Positions 20,963 through 30,875 of a stretch of 64,000 nucleotides of DNA are shown here, piece by piece. A program made the translations under genes and the position numbers. This stretch comes from Rhodocyclales bacterium (GTDB lineage Bacteria > Pseudomonadota > Gammaproteobacteria > Burkholderiales > Rhodocyclaceae): assembly GCA_016235765.1 (NCBI GenBank), contig JACRIZ010000043.1, forward strand, positions 43,021 to 107,020. Reading direction: 5' to 3'. Position 1 is the stretch's first letter; every line of letters begins with the position of its first letter. The notes beneath the pieces are model-generated. The model was not told the DNA's origin, did not search any database, and worked only from the letters and a program-made list of their open reading frames with translations.

Positions 20963-20994
20963 AATTGCCATTAAAATGGAATCTGATGGCAATT
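20963..20994. promoter_or_regulatory. Nested inverted repeats in the divergent sugar-transferase/gspC region
   Basis: AATTGCCAT and ATGGCAATT form a 9-bp inverted repeat separated by 14 nt, and CCATTAAAATGG, a second palindrome, begins inside its left arm. The element lies in the 202-nt gap between the sugar transferase gene (minus) and gspC (plus), about 50 nt before gspC. It resembles an operator for a dimeric regulator. No regulator can be assigned. Confidence 0.45.
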
Positions 20995-21046
20995 TCCCCG
21001 ACTGCTTTCGTCTAGGGCTCGCGCAGAGGTCGATACACTCGCCAAG

Positions 21047-21652
21047 ATGCTGGCAATTTCCAAATTTCTTTCTGGGAGCGTTGCCGCGGTGCAAGGGCGC
21101 TGGGCGCAATCGCCGGTGCTGATTCGCGCCGGTGCGTGGTCCCTCGCCGCATTGATCGTCGGTTGGGTCGTTGCGACCTGGTTCTGGCAGATTGCCGCGC
21201 CGGACACGGCGCCGCGGATCGAGGCGGCGCCGCTGCTGGATCACCAGGCGGCGGCGAAGGCAGTGGCCTCACGGCACCTGTTCGGGGTCGCGTCGTCGGC
21301 CGGAGACGAACAGGGTGGCGCGCGCGCTGGGATAAACTTGCGCTTGCTTGGCGCGATGACGGCAAGTCCGGAAGCTGCGGGGTTTGCCATCCTCGCCGAG
21401 GATGGCAAACCGTCCATCGCTGCCGTCGAAGGCGAAACCTTCATGCCGGGAGCGACTTTGCTGGAAGTGCTGCCCGGGCAGGTGCGCGTGAAAATCGGAG
21501 AGCAGGTTGAAACCATCGAAATGACGAAATCAGCAAATTCAGCCCAAACGGCGCCTGGGGAGCCGGGGGTAGTCGTGCAAGCCGGCCCGTCCGCGCGCGG
21601 CGCGGCGGTTCGATCAGCTTCCCGTCCCCGGCCGGACGGTGTCCGCCCATGA
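21047..21652 (+). CDS. gspC: Type II secretion inner-membrane protein GspC
   Basis: 201 residues. A short cytoplasmic N-terminus, one membrane helix (about 28-50, AGAWSLAALIVGWVVATWFW) and a periplasmic homology region (about 75-160, ASRHLFGV then INLRLLGAMTASPEAAGFAI) are the GspC layout; the HR domain contacts the secretin. No C-terminal PDZ domain follows; the tail is Ser/Pro/Ala-rich. First gene of the gsp operon; its stop overlaps the gspD start as ATGA. Confidence 0.85.
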   Translation: MLAISKFLSGSVAAVQGRWAQSPVLIRAGAWSLAALIVGWVVATWFWQIAAPDTAPRIEAAPLLDHQAAAKAVASRHLFGVASSAGDEQGGARAGINLRLLGAMTASPEAAGFAILAEDGKPSIAAVEGETFMPGATLLEVLPGQVRVKIGEQVETIEMTKSANSAQTAPGEPGVVVQAGPSARGAAVRSASRPRPDGVRP

Positions 21653-23670
21653 CCGAACGTCGTGCCCGAATGTTTGGCATCGCCCTGTGGGCGCTGCCGC
21701 TGCTGTGCGCTTCGGCCTGGGCGCAAAAGGCTGACGAAGTGGTGTCGCTGACCTTTGCGAATGCCGACATCGAAACGGTGATCAGGGCAATCGGCAAGAT
21801 ATCCAATCGCAACATCCTGATCGATCCCCGCGTCAAGGGAACGCTCAATATCGTCACCAGCAAGCCGGTTTCGTCGGAAGAGGCCTATCAGATCATGCTG
21901 TCCGCCTTGCGCATGCAGGGCTACAGCGTGGTCGAGGATCGCGGCATCGTCAAAGTGGTTCCGGAGGCCGAGGCCAAGACCCATTCCGTTCCGGTCAGTC
22001 GCGCCCGGAGCAGCCTGAAGGGCGAGCGGATGGTTACGCACGTCTTCCATATCAGGAACGAATCGGCCACGCAGTTGCTGGCGGTAGTCAGGCCGTTGGT
22101 GTCGCCGAACAATTCGATTACCGCCTACGCCAACAACAATACGCTGATCGTCACCGACTATGCGGACAACGTTGCGCGGATCGCCAAGATCATCGATGCG
22201 CTTGACGTGCCCCAGGGCGACATCGTCATCATCCCGCTCAAGCATACGTCGGCGCAGGACATCGCGCCTCTGATCGCCAAGTTGATGGGCGAGTCGTCCG
22301 GGCAGGGGCAGCCGGCCGATCCCAGCCAGCGTGCAACGGTCGCTGCGGACAGTCGCCTGAATGCGTTGCTGGTCAGGTCGGAGAACCCCTCGCGGATCAA
22401 TTCGATACGCCAACTCGTGGCCAGCATGGATCAGCCGGGCGCGGCCGGCAACATCCACGTCGTCTACCTGAAGAACGCCGACGCGACCAAGGTGGCACAG
22501 ACGCTGCGCAGCGTACTGACGGGGGACTCGAGGGCGGCGGCGGCCGGCAGCACGTCCGGTACGACGACGGCAAGCGGGCTGACGCAGACTGCGGCAACCG
22601 CCGCGGGTGGCAGCGAAGGTGGCCAGATGGTGCAGGCGGATCGCAGCACCAACTCCCTGATCATCACGGCATCGGAGGCGGTCTATAACAACCTGCGTTC
22701 CGTCATCGACCAGTTGGATAGGCGCCGTGCGCAGGTGTATGTCGAGGCGCTGATTGCCGAGGTCACGGCGGACAATGCGACCGAGTTCGGCGTCCAGTTC
22801 CAGCACAGCAACCTGAACGCCAGCGGTGCAACCGGTTTTGGCGGAACCAACTTTTCATCCGGCGGCAGCAACATTCTCGGTCTTGCCAGCAATCCGCTCA
22901 ACGCGGCGAAGGGAGTGAATCTCGCGGTCGCCAAAGGCATCCTGACGCTGCCCGATGGCACCGAGATCCTCAATCTGGCGATGTTGGCACGCTTCATGGA
23001 GACGCAAGCCAATTCGAACATCCTGTCGACGCCGAATCTGCTGATGCTGGACAACGAGGAGGCCAAGATCGTCGTGGGCCAGAATGTGCCATTCGTGACC
23101 GGCCAATACACCAATACCGGTGGCGGCACGACGCCCGCCAACCCCTTCCAGACCATCGAGCGCAAGGACGTCGGTCTGACGCTGAAGGTGAAACCGCAGA
23201 TATCGGAAGGCGGCGCGCTGGTGCTGCAGATATTCCAGGAATCGTCGTCGGTGGTGGCCACTTCGGTGACGAGTACCAATGGTCCGACGACCAACAAGCG
23301 TTCCATCGAGACGACTGCGGTCGTCGACGACGGCGAGATCATCGTTCTCGGCGGCCTGGTCCAGGACAGCTATTCGACCGGCGCCGAAAAGGTGCCGCTG
23401 CTGGGCGACATTCCCGTACTTGGCCAGTTGTTCCGCTATGACACGCGCCAGCGCACCAAGACCAACCTGTTCGTGTTCCTGCGGCCGATGATTCTGCGCG
23501 ACGGTGCGAGCTACAAAGCCATGACGACCGACCGGTACATGTACATCGTCGGTCAGCAGCGCAGCCTCGGCAAGGCTGGCAAGCCGACTTCGCCGGAAGG
23601 CGATGCACCGGAGTTGCCGCCGTTGCCGCCGGGCAATGTCCCGCCAGCCGGTGCCCCGGCCACGCAATGA
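21649..23670 (+). CDS. gspD: Type II secretion secretin GspD
   Basis: 673 residues. Signal peptide about 1-25 ([19 protein letters not shown]). N0 domain with [21 protein letters not shown]1-N3 domains to about residue 330 with a Gly/Thr/Ser-rich loop in N3 ([15 protein letters not shown]), then the secretin core. The C-domain carries [22 protein letters not shown] and the signature [15 protein letters not shown]. It forms the outer-membrane channel. The C-terminus is Pro-rich, with no obvious pilotin-binding helix. Confidence 0.97.
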   Translation: MTERRARMFGIALWALPLLCASAWAQKADEVVSLTFANADIETVIRAIGKISNRNILIDPRVKGTLNIVTSKPVSSEEAYQIMLSALRMQGYSVVEDRGIVKVVPEAEAKTHSVPVSRARSSLKGERMVTHVFHIRNESATQLLAVVRPLVSPNNSITAYANNNTLIVTDYADNVARIAKIIDALDVPQGDIVIIPLKHTSAQDIAPLIAKLMGESSGQGQPADPSQRATVAADSRLNALLVRSENPSRINSIRQLVASMDQPGAAGNIHVVYLKNADATKVAQTLRSVLTGDSRAAAAGSTSGTTTASGLTQTAATAAGGSEGGQMVQADRSTNSLIITASEAVYNNLRSVIDQLDRRRAQVYVEALIAEVTADNATEFGVQFQHSNLNASGATGFGGTNFSSGGSNILGLASNPLNAAKGVNLAVAKGILTLPDGTEILNLAMLARFMETQANSNILSTPNLLMLDNEEAKIVVGQNVPFVTGQYTNTGGGTTPANPFQTIERKDVGLTLKVKPQISEGGALVLQIFQESSSVVATSVTSTNGPTTNKRSIETTAVVDDGEIIVLGGLVQDSYSTGAEKVPLLGDIPVLGQLFRYDTRQRTKTNLFVFLRPMILRDGASYKAMTTDRYMYIVGQQRSLGKAGKPTSPEGDAPELPPLPPGNVPPAGAPATQ

Positions 23671-23692
23671 TCGGCTGCGCCATCGCCCGGCC

Positions 23693-25159
23693 ATGAGCGC
23701 GCTCCTGCCTTACGGGTTTGCCAAGACTCACGGCATCCTGCTGCTCGATGTGTCCTCCGGTCCCGCTGAAATCGTCTTGCGGCGGGGCGCACGACTCGAC
23801 CTTCTGGCCGAGGTCAGGCGACGTGCCGCGGGGCCGGTATTGCTGAAGGGAACGCTCGAAGCACCGGCATTCGACAGCCTGTTGGGCGAAACTTACGCCG
23901 GCAGCGAGAATCAGGCGGCCGAACTGGCGGACGATCTCGGCCAGGATGTTGACCTGACCAAGCTGATGCACGAGATGCCGATCGTCGCCGACTTGCTCGA
24001 GTCGCAGGACGAGGCCCCCATCATCCGGCTGATCAACACGCTGTTCACCCAGGCGGTGCATGAACGGGTGTCCGATATCCACATCGAGCCGTTCGAGCAG
24101 AGTTCCGTGGTCCGCTATCGACGGGACGGCGTGCTGGGCGAGGTCGCGCGGCCGCATCGGGCCCTGCATGCCGCCATGGCTTCGCGGATCAAGATCATGG
24201 CAAACCTGGACATCGCCGAGAAGCGGCTGCCCCAGGACGGCCGCATCGCGCTGCGCCTGGGCGGTCGTTCGATCGACGTGCGCGTTTCGACGGTGCCGAC
24301 CAGCCACGGCGAACGCCTGGTGCTGCGGCTGCTGGAAAAGGACAGCGAGCGCCAAAGCCTGGATGCGTTGGGGATGCCGGCCGACACGCGCGAGCGCTTC
24401 GCCGCGCTGCTCGGCTACGCGCACGGCATCGTGCTGGTGACCGGCCCGACGGGTTCCGGCAAGACCACCACGCTGTATTCCGCCTTGCAGACGATGGATC
24501 GCCGTACCCGCAACATCGTCACGGTGGAAGATCCGGTTGAATACGATCTGCCCGGCATCGGCCAGATATCGGTCAACACCAAGATCGAACTGGGTTTCGC
24601 CAGGGCCTTGCGCGCCATCCTGCGCCAGGATCCGGACGTCATCATGATTGGCGAAGTGCGCGATCTCGAGACAGCGCAGATCGCTGTCCAGGCCAGCTTG
24701 ACCGGCCACCTGGTGCTGGCGACCTTGCACACCAACGATGCCGCCTCTGCGGTAACGCGTCTCATCGACCTGGGGATAGAGCGATTCCTGCTGGCGTCTG
24801 CGCTGCGGGGCGTCCTGGCGCAGCGCCTGTTGCGTTGCTTGTGTCCGGTCTGCCGACGGGCGCAGCCGGCGACGGCCGCCGAGCGCGAGTTGCTTGGTCC
24901 AGGTGCCCCGACGCGCATCTGGACAGCAGTCGGTTGCCCGGCATGTAATGGAATCGGCTATGCCGGTCGCACGGGCATCTACGAGCTCCTGGCCACGGAC
25001 GAGCACTTGACCGCGCTGATTCACGATGGTGCGTCCGAAGCCGAGTTGCGCAGCTACGGCGAGCGTACCGGCTGCCGCTCCCTGCGTGCGGACGGCCTGC
25101 GCTTGCTGGAGAACGGCACGACCTCGCTGGAGGAACTGCTGCGTGTTTCCGAGGACTGA
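23693..25159 (+). CDS. gspE: Type II secretion assembly ATPase GspE
   Basis: 488 residues. The N-terminal domain (1-110) binds GspL; the C-terminal domain hydrolyses ATP to drive pseudopilus assembly. Walker A is [16 protein letters not shown] (about 250), the Asp box [14 protein letters not shown], Walker [19 protein letters not shown], and the His box [17 protein letters not shown]. The zinc-binding tetracysteine is CLCPVC...CPAC. The ATG at 23693 lies 22 nt after gspD. The ORF-track start at 23603 would lie inside gspD. Confidence 0.97.
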   Translation: MSALLPYGFAKTHGILLLDVSSGPAEIVLRRGARLDLLAEVRRRAAGPVLLKGTLEAPAFDSLLGETYAGSENQAAELADDLGQDVDLTKLMHEMPIVADLLESQDEAPIIRLINTLFTQAVHERVSDIHIEPFEQSSVVRYRRDGVLGEVARPHRALHAAMASRIKIMANLDIAEKRLPQDGRIALRLGGRSIDVRVSTVPTSHGERLVLRLLEKDSERQSLDALGMPADTRERFAALLGYAHGIVLVTGPTGSGKTTTLYSALQTMDRRTRNIVTVEDPVEYDLPGIGQISVNTKIELGFARALRAILRQDPDVIMIGEVRDLETAQIAVQASLTGHLVLATLHTNDAASAVTRLIDLGIERFLLASALRGVLAQRLLRCLCPVCRRAQPATAAERELLGPGAPTRIWTAVGCPACNGIGYAGRTGIYELLATDEHLTALIHDGASEAELRSYGERTGCRSLRADGLRLLENGTTSLEELLRVSED

Positions 25160-25168
25160 GGTGCTGCG

Positions 25169-26377
25169 GTGACGGAATTCCGCTACCGTGCCCTCGACGA
25201 TACCGGCAACAAGCTTGCTGGTTCGATCGACGCCGATTCCGGGCGGGATGCCCGGGCTCTGTTGCGGAGGCGCGGTTTATACCCGCTCGAAATCGAGGAA
25301 GCGGCGGCTCGCGGTCGTGCAGTCGATGCCGTGCTGTCTGGCGGCCTGCGCTCATCCGAACTCTGCCTGTTGACGCGCCAATGGGCGACGCTGCTGATTT
25401 CGGGCCTGACCATGGAGCAGTCGCTGAACACCATGATCGAACAGGCCGAGCGCGATCTGGTGCGGACCGTCCTGGCCGGTTTGCGGCGGGAAATCCTCGC
25501 CGGCGCCTCGCTACGGGCCGCGCTCGACCGCTTTCCAACCGACTTTCCGGCCATCTATCGGGCATCCGTGGCCGCCGGCGAAAAGTCAGGCGAGTTGTCG
25601 AAGGTGATGCTGCAACTGGCCGACTACCTCGAGCAGCGTAGCGCGCTGCGCCAGAAGACCATCCAGGCGCTGGTATATCCGATCCTGGTCGCTTCGGTGG
25701 CGATGATCGTCGTGATCGGCCTGATGACCTACGTCGTACCGTCGGTGGTGTCGGTGTTCCAGCAGGGCAAGCAGGCACTGCCCTGGTTGACCCGGGCGTT
25801 GATCGCCATTTCCGCATTCATTCGGGACTGGGGCTGGCTGGTGGGGCTGGGGGCGATCGCCGCCGGCCTTGGCTTGCGGGCGGCGCTGCGCGACGAGACC
25901 TTCCGGATGAACTGGGACAAGCGGCTCCTGCGCATGCCGGTGCTTGGCACCTATCTCAGAAACCTCGATGCCACCCGCTTCGCGAGCACACTATCCATTC
26001 TGGCCAGCAGCGGCGTGCCGCTATTGGAGGCGCTGGACGCGTGCAGCCGGGTGGTCGTGCGACGGCCACTCGTAGAGGCCATCGGCCATGCTACTGTTCA
26101 TGTACGCGAAGGCATGCCGCTGTCGAGGGCGCTGATGCGAACGCGCCAGTTCCCGCCGATCCTGGTGCACATGATCGCCAGCGGCGAGGCAACCGGCCGC
26201 CTGGGTGCGTTGCTGGAACGTGCGGCGCAATTGCAGCAGGCGGATGTCGAGAATCGCACCGCCATGTTTACCGCGCTGATCGAGCCGGTCATGCTGCTGG
26301 CGATGGGGGGGCTGGTATTACTGATCGTCCTGGCGGTGATGCAGCCGATCATCGAACTCAACGTATTGATCCATTGA
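25169..26377 (+). CDS. gspF: Type II secretion inner-membrane platform protein GspF
   Basis: 402 residues with two GspF repeats (about 65-190 and 270-395) and three long membrane segments. Signatures: LTRQWATLLISGLTMEQSL and FASTLSILASSGVPLLEALD, with GEKSGELSKVMLQLADYLEQ and SGEATGRLGALLERAA. The start is GTG, 9 nt after gspE. Confidence 0.95.
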   Translation: MTEFRYRALDDTGNKLAGSIDADSGRDARALLRRRGLYPLEIEEAAARGRAVDAVLSGGLRSSELCLLTRQWATLLISGLTMEQSLNTMIEQAERDLVRTVLAGLRREILAGASLRAALDRFPTDFPAIYRASVAAGEKSGELSKVMLQLADYLEQRSALRQKTIQALVYPILVASVAMIVVIGLMTYVVPSVVSVFQQGKQALPWLTRALIAISAFIRDWGWLVGLGAIAAGLGLRAALRDETFRMNWDKRLLRMPVLGTYLRNLDATRFASTLSILASSGVPLLEALDACSRVVVRRPLVEAIGHATVHVREGMPLSRALMRTRQFPPILVHMIASGEATGRLGALLERAAQLQQADVENRTAMFTALIEPVMLLAMGGLVLLIVLAVMQPIIELNVLIH

Positions 26378-26388
26378 ATGGAAGAGCC

Positions 26389-26814
26389 ATGAACAAGAGC
26401 ACCCGATGCCGCGGTTTCACCCTGATCGAAGTCATGATCGTCATCGTCATTCTCGGCGTATTGGCGGCGCTGATCGTTCCGAAGGTCATGAGCCGTCCCG
26501 ACGAGGCGCGGGCGGTGGCGGCCCGGCAGGACATTGCAACCATCACGCAGGCCCTGAAGCTGTATCGGCTCGACAACCGGCGCTATCCGACCACCGAGCA
26601 GGGACTGGCGGCGCTGGTGCGCAAGCCTGAGGTCGAGCCGCTGCCGCCGAACTGGAAGTCATATGTCGAACGCCTGCCCCAGGATCCCTGGGGCAGCCCG
26701 TACCAGTACCTGAATCCCGGCCTGCGCGGCGAGATTGACGTCTTCAGCTTCGGCGGCGACGGCAAGGCGGGCGGCGAGGGCGTCGACGCCGACATCGGGT
26801 CATGGCAGTTGTAA
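26389..26814 (+). CDS. gspG: Major pseudopilin GspG
   Basis: 141 residues. The short leader MNKSTRCRG is cleaved by prepilin peptidase before FTLIEVMIVIVILGVLAALI. The globular domain contains DNRRYPTTEQGLAALV, LPQDPWGSPYQYLNPG and FSFGGDGKAGGEG, the calcium-binding region of GspG. It is the main pseudopilus subunit. The ORF-track start lies inside gspF; the ATG at 26389 after GGAAGAGCC is clear. Confidence 0.97.
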   Translation: MNKSTRCRGFTLIEVMIVIVILGVLAALIVPKVMSRPDEARAVAARQDIATITQALKLYRLDNRRYPTTEQGLAALVRKPEVEPLPPNWKSYVERLPQDPWGSPYQYLNPGLRGEIDVFSFGGDGKAGGEGVDADIGSWQL

Positions 26815-27281
26815 AGGTCCATCCGGCAGTCGGCATGACCTTGATCGAAGTCATGGTCGTCCTGCTGCTGATCGCGCTCAGCACCGCATTGGCAACCGGC
26901 ACGGTCCGTTCCTGGCAACGCACGGACAGCGAGATCGAGCGTCTGGCGCTGGCGGTCGAGACTGCCGCCGAAAGAGCACGGGTGCGCGGTACGCCGATCC
27001 GATTCGAGTCGACGCGCCATGGCTATCGCTTTTCGCGCCTGGATACGGCGGGTAACTGGCAGACGGTCGCCGACGATCCGCTGTTCGCCGAACGCGCCTT
27101 GCCGACCGACGTGACCTTGAGCCGGGTGACGCGCGACGGCCAGGAGATCGCCAATGGCCTGGTGTTCGGCAGCGACGTGGTGCTCTATACGATCGAAATC
27201 CTCGCGGCCGACGGCACCGTGACCCTGGCGGGCCAGGCCTCCGGCTCCATCAAGAAGATATCCGCGGCGTCCCCGGCGTGA
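26802..27281 (+). CDS. gspH: Minor pseudopilin GspH
   Basis: 159 residues. Prepilin-type segment GMTLIEVMVVLLLIALSTAL after an 11-residue leader, then a GspH C-terminal domain (ERLALAVETAAERARVRGTP, FESTRHGYRF). It overlaps gspG by 13 nt. It is a minor pseudopilus subunit that GspO would process; gspO is not in this window. Confidence 0.9.
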   Translation: MAVVKVHPAVGMTLIEVMVVLLLIALSTALATGTVRSWQRTDSEIERLALAVETAAERARVRGTPIRFESTRHGYRFSRLDTAGNWQTVADDPLFAERALPTDVTLSRVTRDGQEIANGLVFGSDVVLYTIEILAADGTVTLAGQASGSIKKISAASPA

Positions 27282-27652
27282 TGCGACGGAGCGGCGGATT
27301 CACGTTGATCGAAGTGCTGGTGGCCCTGACCATCTTCGCGGTGGGCGTGCTGGCGACCCTGCGCGCCATGGGGATTGCCATCGGCGGCAGCGACGAGCAG
27401 CGAACGCGCTTGCTGGCCGGCTGGGTGGCCCAGAATCGGCTGGCGGAGATGCGGGCGACCGGACGCTTCCCGCCGATCGGCGCCAACGAAGGGGAGGTCT
27501 CGATGGGGGGGCGGGTCTTCTTCTGGCGCGAAGAAACCAAGGGCACGCCCAATCCGCTCTTTCGACGGGTCGATGTCACCATCCATGCGGCCAGGGGCGA
27601 TGGGCATGCGCTGAGCCGCTTGTCCGGATTTGCCGTGGAGCCCTTGCGATGA
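27278..27652 (+). CDS. gspI: Minor pseudopilin GspI
   Basis: 124 residues starting with GTG/ATG overlapping the gspH stop. Very short leader MMRRSGG before FTLIEVLVALTIFAVGVLAT; GWVAQNRLAEMRATG is the usual GspI motif. It is thought to nucleate the pseudopilus tip with GspJ and GspK. Confidence 0.93.
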   Translation: MMRRSGGFTLIEVLVALTIFAVGVLATLRAMGIAIGGSDEQRTRLLAGWVAQNRLAEMRATGRFPPIGANEGEVSMGGRVFFWREETKGTPNPLFRRVDVTIHAARGDGHALSRLSGFAVEPLR

Positions 27653-28260
27653 CGTGCCGGCCCGGCGGGGAAAGTCAGTCGTGGTGTTACGCCGAGCGCG
27701 GCCTGACGCTGATCGAGATGCTGGTCGCACTGGCGGTATTCGCCGTGCTGGGCGTGATGGGCTATCGGGCGTCTGCGACGGCGATGGAGAGCCAGCAACG
27801 CGTGGCCGCGGAATTGCAGCGTTGGCGGGACATCGCCAACTTCGTGCAGGTCATCGAGTCGGACCTGACCCAGTTCGTCGAACGTCCCGGCAGTGTCGGG
27901 ACCGGCAATTCGGCCATCGCCGGCGGGCTGCTCCTTGCGCAGACCGGCGGCAGCCCGGAAGTCAGCTTCCTGAAGCTCGATGGCGGCGGGGCCACCGTCC
28001 GGCGCCGTGGCTATCGGCTCGACGGGCAGCGCCTCATGCAGTTGCGCTGGCCCGGTACGGACGTGGTCGCCATCCCGGAAGCGCACCTCATTCTGGAAAG
28101 AGTCGCGACCATGCATTGCACGGTACTTGGCACCGACGGTCAGCGCTACCCGGTCTGGCCGGATGCGAAGGGCGGACGCCAGGTCAGGCCGGCCGCGGTC
28201 GATGTCGAACTGGAGCTCCCCGATGCCGGGACGATACGGCGACTGGTCACCCTGCGCTAG
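27649..28260 (+). CDS. gspJ: Minor pseudopilin GspJ
   Basis: 203 residues. Prepilin segment RGLTLIEMLVALAVFAVLGV after an 18-residue leader, then the GspJ-type domain (VIESDLTQFVERP, RRRGYRLDGQRLMQLRWPG). It overlaps gspI as ATGA and, at its 3' end, gspK by 38 nt. Confidence 0.92.
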   Translation: MTCRPGGESQSWCYAERGLTLIEMLVALAVFAVLGVMGYRASATAMESQQRVAAELQRWRDIANFVQVIESDLTQFVERPGSVGTGNSAIAGGLLLAQTGGSPEVSFLKLDGGGATVRRRGYRLDGQRLMQLRWPGTDVVAIPEAHLILERVATMHCTVLGTDGQRYPVWPDAKGGRQVRPAAVDVELELPDAGTIRRLVTLR

Positions 28261-29191
28261 GCGTGCGCGCCGGCGGCTGCAACGCGGGGCGGCGCTCCTG
28301 CTGGCGATGTTGACGCTGGCGTTGATGGCCGAAATTGCGGCGCTGGTCGTCGCCGACTATGGGGCGGCGATGGAATTGCTGGTTGGGCGGCAGGATCAGG
28401 GGCAGAGTCGCTGGTTGGCACGTGGGGCCGTCGATTGGGCGCGCAACGTCCTCGCCGAAGATGCGCGGACCAGTACCAGCGACCATCCGGGCGAGATTTG
28501 GGCGACGCGAATCGCGCCGACGCCGGTCGATGATGGCGAGGTGGGCGGCGAGATCATCGACTATTCCGGGTACTTCAACCTGAACGGACTGGTCGAGAAC
28601 GGGGTCGCGGTGGCGGAACAGGTGGAATCCTACCGGCGCCTGCTGCAGTTGATCGGCGCGCCGCCGCAGGACGCGGCGAGTCTCGCCGCCGCGCTGGTGG
28701 ACTGGCTCGACGCGAACAACGAACGGGAAAGCAATGGCGCCGAATCGGACTGGTATGCGGCACAGGGCAAGCAATACCGCGTTGCCAATGGTCCGCTGGC
28801 GGACATCGACGAACTCGGGCTGGTGCGTGGCTACAGCGAGGATGTGATCAATCGCCTGCGCTCGGTCGCGGTCGTGTTGCCGGAATCGACGCCTATCAAC
28901 GCCAATACTGCGCCACCGGAGGTGTTGAGCGCCTTGATTCGGAACCTGAGCATCGACGATGCACGCGTCATGGCGGTGCGCCGCCGGGCCAATCCCTTTG
29001 CCGATGCCGCCGGATTCCTGGCGCAGTTGCCACGCGGCGCGACGCCACCCCCCGCGGGACGCTTTTCTGTGACGAGTCGTTACTTTCTGGTCGGCGGGCG
29101 GGCAAAATACGGAATGGCGGTTACCCGCATGCAGGTTCTGCTCGATCGCAGATCCGTGTGGCCCGAAATTGTTTGGCAGAAGATACTGTGA
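28223..29191 (+). CDS. gspK: Minor pseudopilin GspK
   Basis: 322 residues. The degenerate prepilin segment RGAALLLAMLTLALMAEIAA lacks Glu at the usual position +5, as is normal for GspK, which caps the pseudopilus tip. DYSGYFNLNGLVENG, LVDWLDANNE and TPINANTAPPEVLSALI are GspK signatures. The chosen ATG (28223) overlaps gspJ; the longer ORF-track frame runs inside gspJ and is unlikely. Confidence 0.92.
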   Translation: MPGRYGDWSPCARRARRRLQRGAALLLAMLTLALMAEIAALVVADYGAAMELLVGRQDQGQSRWLARGAVDWARNVLAEDARTSTSDHPGEIWATRIAPTPVDDGEVGGEIIDYSGYFNLNGLVENGVAVAEQVESYRRLLQLIGAPPQDAASLAAALVDWLDANNERESNGAESDWYAAQGKQYRVANGPLADIDELGLVRGYSEDVINRLRSVAVVLPESTPINANTAPPEVLSALIRNLSIDDARVMAVRRRANPFADAAGFLAQLPRGATPPPAGRFSVTSRYFLVGGRAKYGMAVTRMQVLLDRRSVWPEIVWQKIL

Positions 29192-30393
29192 CCACAACAC
29201 TGAGAGTATTTGTCGGCGAGCACTGGCCCGAACGACCGAGCACACGCTGGACTCTGATCAGCGCCGCCGGGACCGTGCTCGAACAGGGCGAGTCGGACGC
29301 ATTGCGCTGGCCGGTCGCCGACTACTGCGAGGCGGTCATATCAGCCCCGGAGGTATCGTGCCTGCGCGCAGCGATTCCGCAGCGCGTTGCGCGCCGGGAC
29401 CTGCCGCAGGTCGTCGCGGGGGTGCTCGAAGACCAGTTGCTCGAGGATCCGGACCGTTGCCACCTGACGGTGTGCCGTCATCACCGCGACTCGGCGGACG
29501 TGCTGGTAATCGGACGGGAACGCCTGCGCAATATCCTTGCGCAGTTCTCGGCGCTGGGTCGCCCCTTGTCAGCCGCATACAGCGAGTTGCGGGCCTTGCA
29601 CGCCGAGCGCCATGATTGGGTGGTCGCCCTGGCGAGCGACGGCGTGATCCTCTCCCGCCCCCACGAAGTGCCGCTGGTGCTTGACGGCACGAACGACGGG
29701 ACGCCGCCGGCCCTGCTCGTGACCATCGCGAAGGACCCCCGATCCAAGGCCGGCAACCTCAGGATGCTTATCCGGGCAGAAGCCGGCAAGCAGATCGATC
29801 TTGCCGCCTGGACGGCAATGTTGCGCACGGAGCACATCCGGATCGGTCCGGAGTATCGGTGGTATTCGTTGACCGAATCGTCTGTCGACCTCCTGCATGA
29901 CGAGTTCGCCTCCCGCTTGCGACGCAACAATGCATGGTTGCTGATAAAGCCCGCTGCGCTTGTTGCCGCGTCCTTCTTGCTCGCGTACTTGGTGATCGGG
30001 TTGTTCCAGGTCCTGCTGTCGGGCTATAGGATCAACCAGGCCGAGGGACGCATCGACGAGCTTTTTGCTGCGTCGTTTCCGGGAATCCCGGCGGTTTCCC
30101 CCGTGGCGCAGACGCGCCGCCAACTGGATCAATTGCGCGGTACTCATGGTCTGGCACGAAGTGATGACGTCCTGGTGCTGCTGGCAGCGCTGTCCGAGGC
30201 GCTGGGGACGACCGGCGAGAACTCCATCAAGGAACTCGGCTATACCGAACATCGGCTGACCGCGGTGTTGGACGCGGCCCAGGCCGGGCGCATCGACGGC
30301 TTGCGTCAGCAACTTCAGGATCGCGGCTACCAGGCAACATTGCGCGAAGCGCAGCCGCCAACACTGGTGATCGAACTGGATGTGACGAGATGA
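29188..30393 (+). CDS. gspL: Type II secretion protein GspL
   Basis: 401 residues. A cytoplasmic actin-like domain (1-250) that binds GspE, one membrane helix near 262-282 (IKPAALVAASFLLAYLVIGL), and a periplasmic ferredoxin-like domain. The start is GTG overlapping the gspK stop (GTGA); a GTG 30 nt upstream (29158) is the ORF-track start. GspL links the ATPase to the inner-membrane platform. Confidence 0.85.
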   Translation: MTTTLRVFVGEHWPERPSTRWTLISAAGTVLEQGESDALRWPVADYCEAVISAPEVSCLRAAIPQRVARRDLPQVVAGVLEDQLLEDPDRCHLTVCRHHRDSADVLVIGRERLRNILAQFSALGRPLSAAYSELRALHAERHDWVVALASDGVILSRPHEVPLVLDGTNDGTPPALLVTIAKDPRSKAGNLRMLIRAEAGKQIDLAAWTAMLRTEHIRIGPEYRWYSLTESSVDLLHDEFASRLRRNNAWLLIKPAALVAASFLLAYLVIGLFQVLLSGYRINQAEGRIDELFAASFPGIPAVSPVAQTRRQLDQLRGTHGLARSDDVLVLLAALSEALGTTGENSIKELGYTEHRLTAVLDAAQAGRIDGLRQQLQDRGYQATLREAQPPTLVIELDVTR

Positions 30394-30875
30394 GTGCACT
30401 CGCGACTTTCCTGCAACAGGTTCGGGGGCAGTTGGAGTTGCCACGCTATCGGCATCTGCCCAAGGTGCTGGCGCTCGCGGCGGTTTTCTGCGTTGCTGCC
30501 ACGTTGGCTTGGCTTCCCGGTGTGACGGAGCGGCTGGCGCAGCGGGAAAACAAGGTTGGCGATGCGCTGAAATCGATCCAGACGGACATCACGGAACTGG
30601 ACCGCCTGAAGGGCCGGGCGCTGCCGACAAAGATGGCTGGCGTGCCCCTCAAGGAAGCCGTCGCGGCCTCGTTGGCAAGCCAACGCCCGGCGCTGTCGGT
30701 GGAGCTGGTCGATGCCGCGCGCGTCCGCGTTCAAGGAACTTGCGACTTCGATTCCCTCGTGCGCTGGCTTGGCGACGTGCAGCGCAGCCATCGGCTTGGC
30801 GTGGTCTCACTGGCGGTGACCCGAAGGGATGCAGGCGTAGCGGTGGATATGATCTTGTCATCAAGTCGGGAATGA
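30390..30875 (+). CDS. gspM: Type II secretion protein GspM
   Basis: 161 residues: short cytoplasmic N-terminus, one membrane helix (about 26-44), a coiled-coil-prone stretch (TERLAQRENKVGDALKSIQ) and a small ferredoxin-like periplasmic domain. Similarity in this family is weak, so the call rests on topology and on its place after gspL, with which it overlaps as ATGA. Confidence 0.8.
   Translation: MSALATFLQQVRGQLELPRYRHLPKVLALAAVFCVAATLAWLPGVTERLAQRENKVGDALKSIQTDITELDRLKGRALPTKMAGVPLKEAVAASLASQRPALSVELVDAARVRVQGTCDFDSLVRWLGDVQRSHRLGVVSLAVTRRDAGVAVDMILSSSRE

Noticed and set aside
21241-22806. 521-codon minus-strand ORF opposite gspC/gspD
   Set aside because: Shadow of the secretin gene; no recognisable motif.
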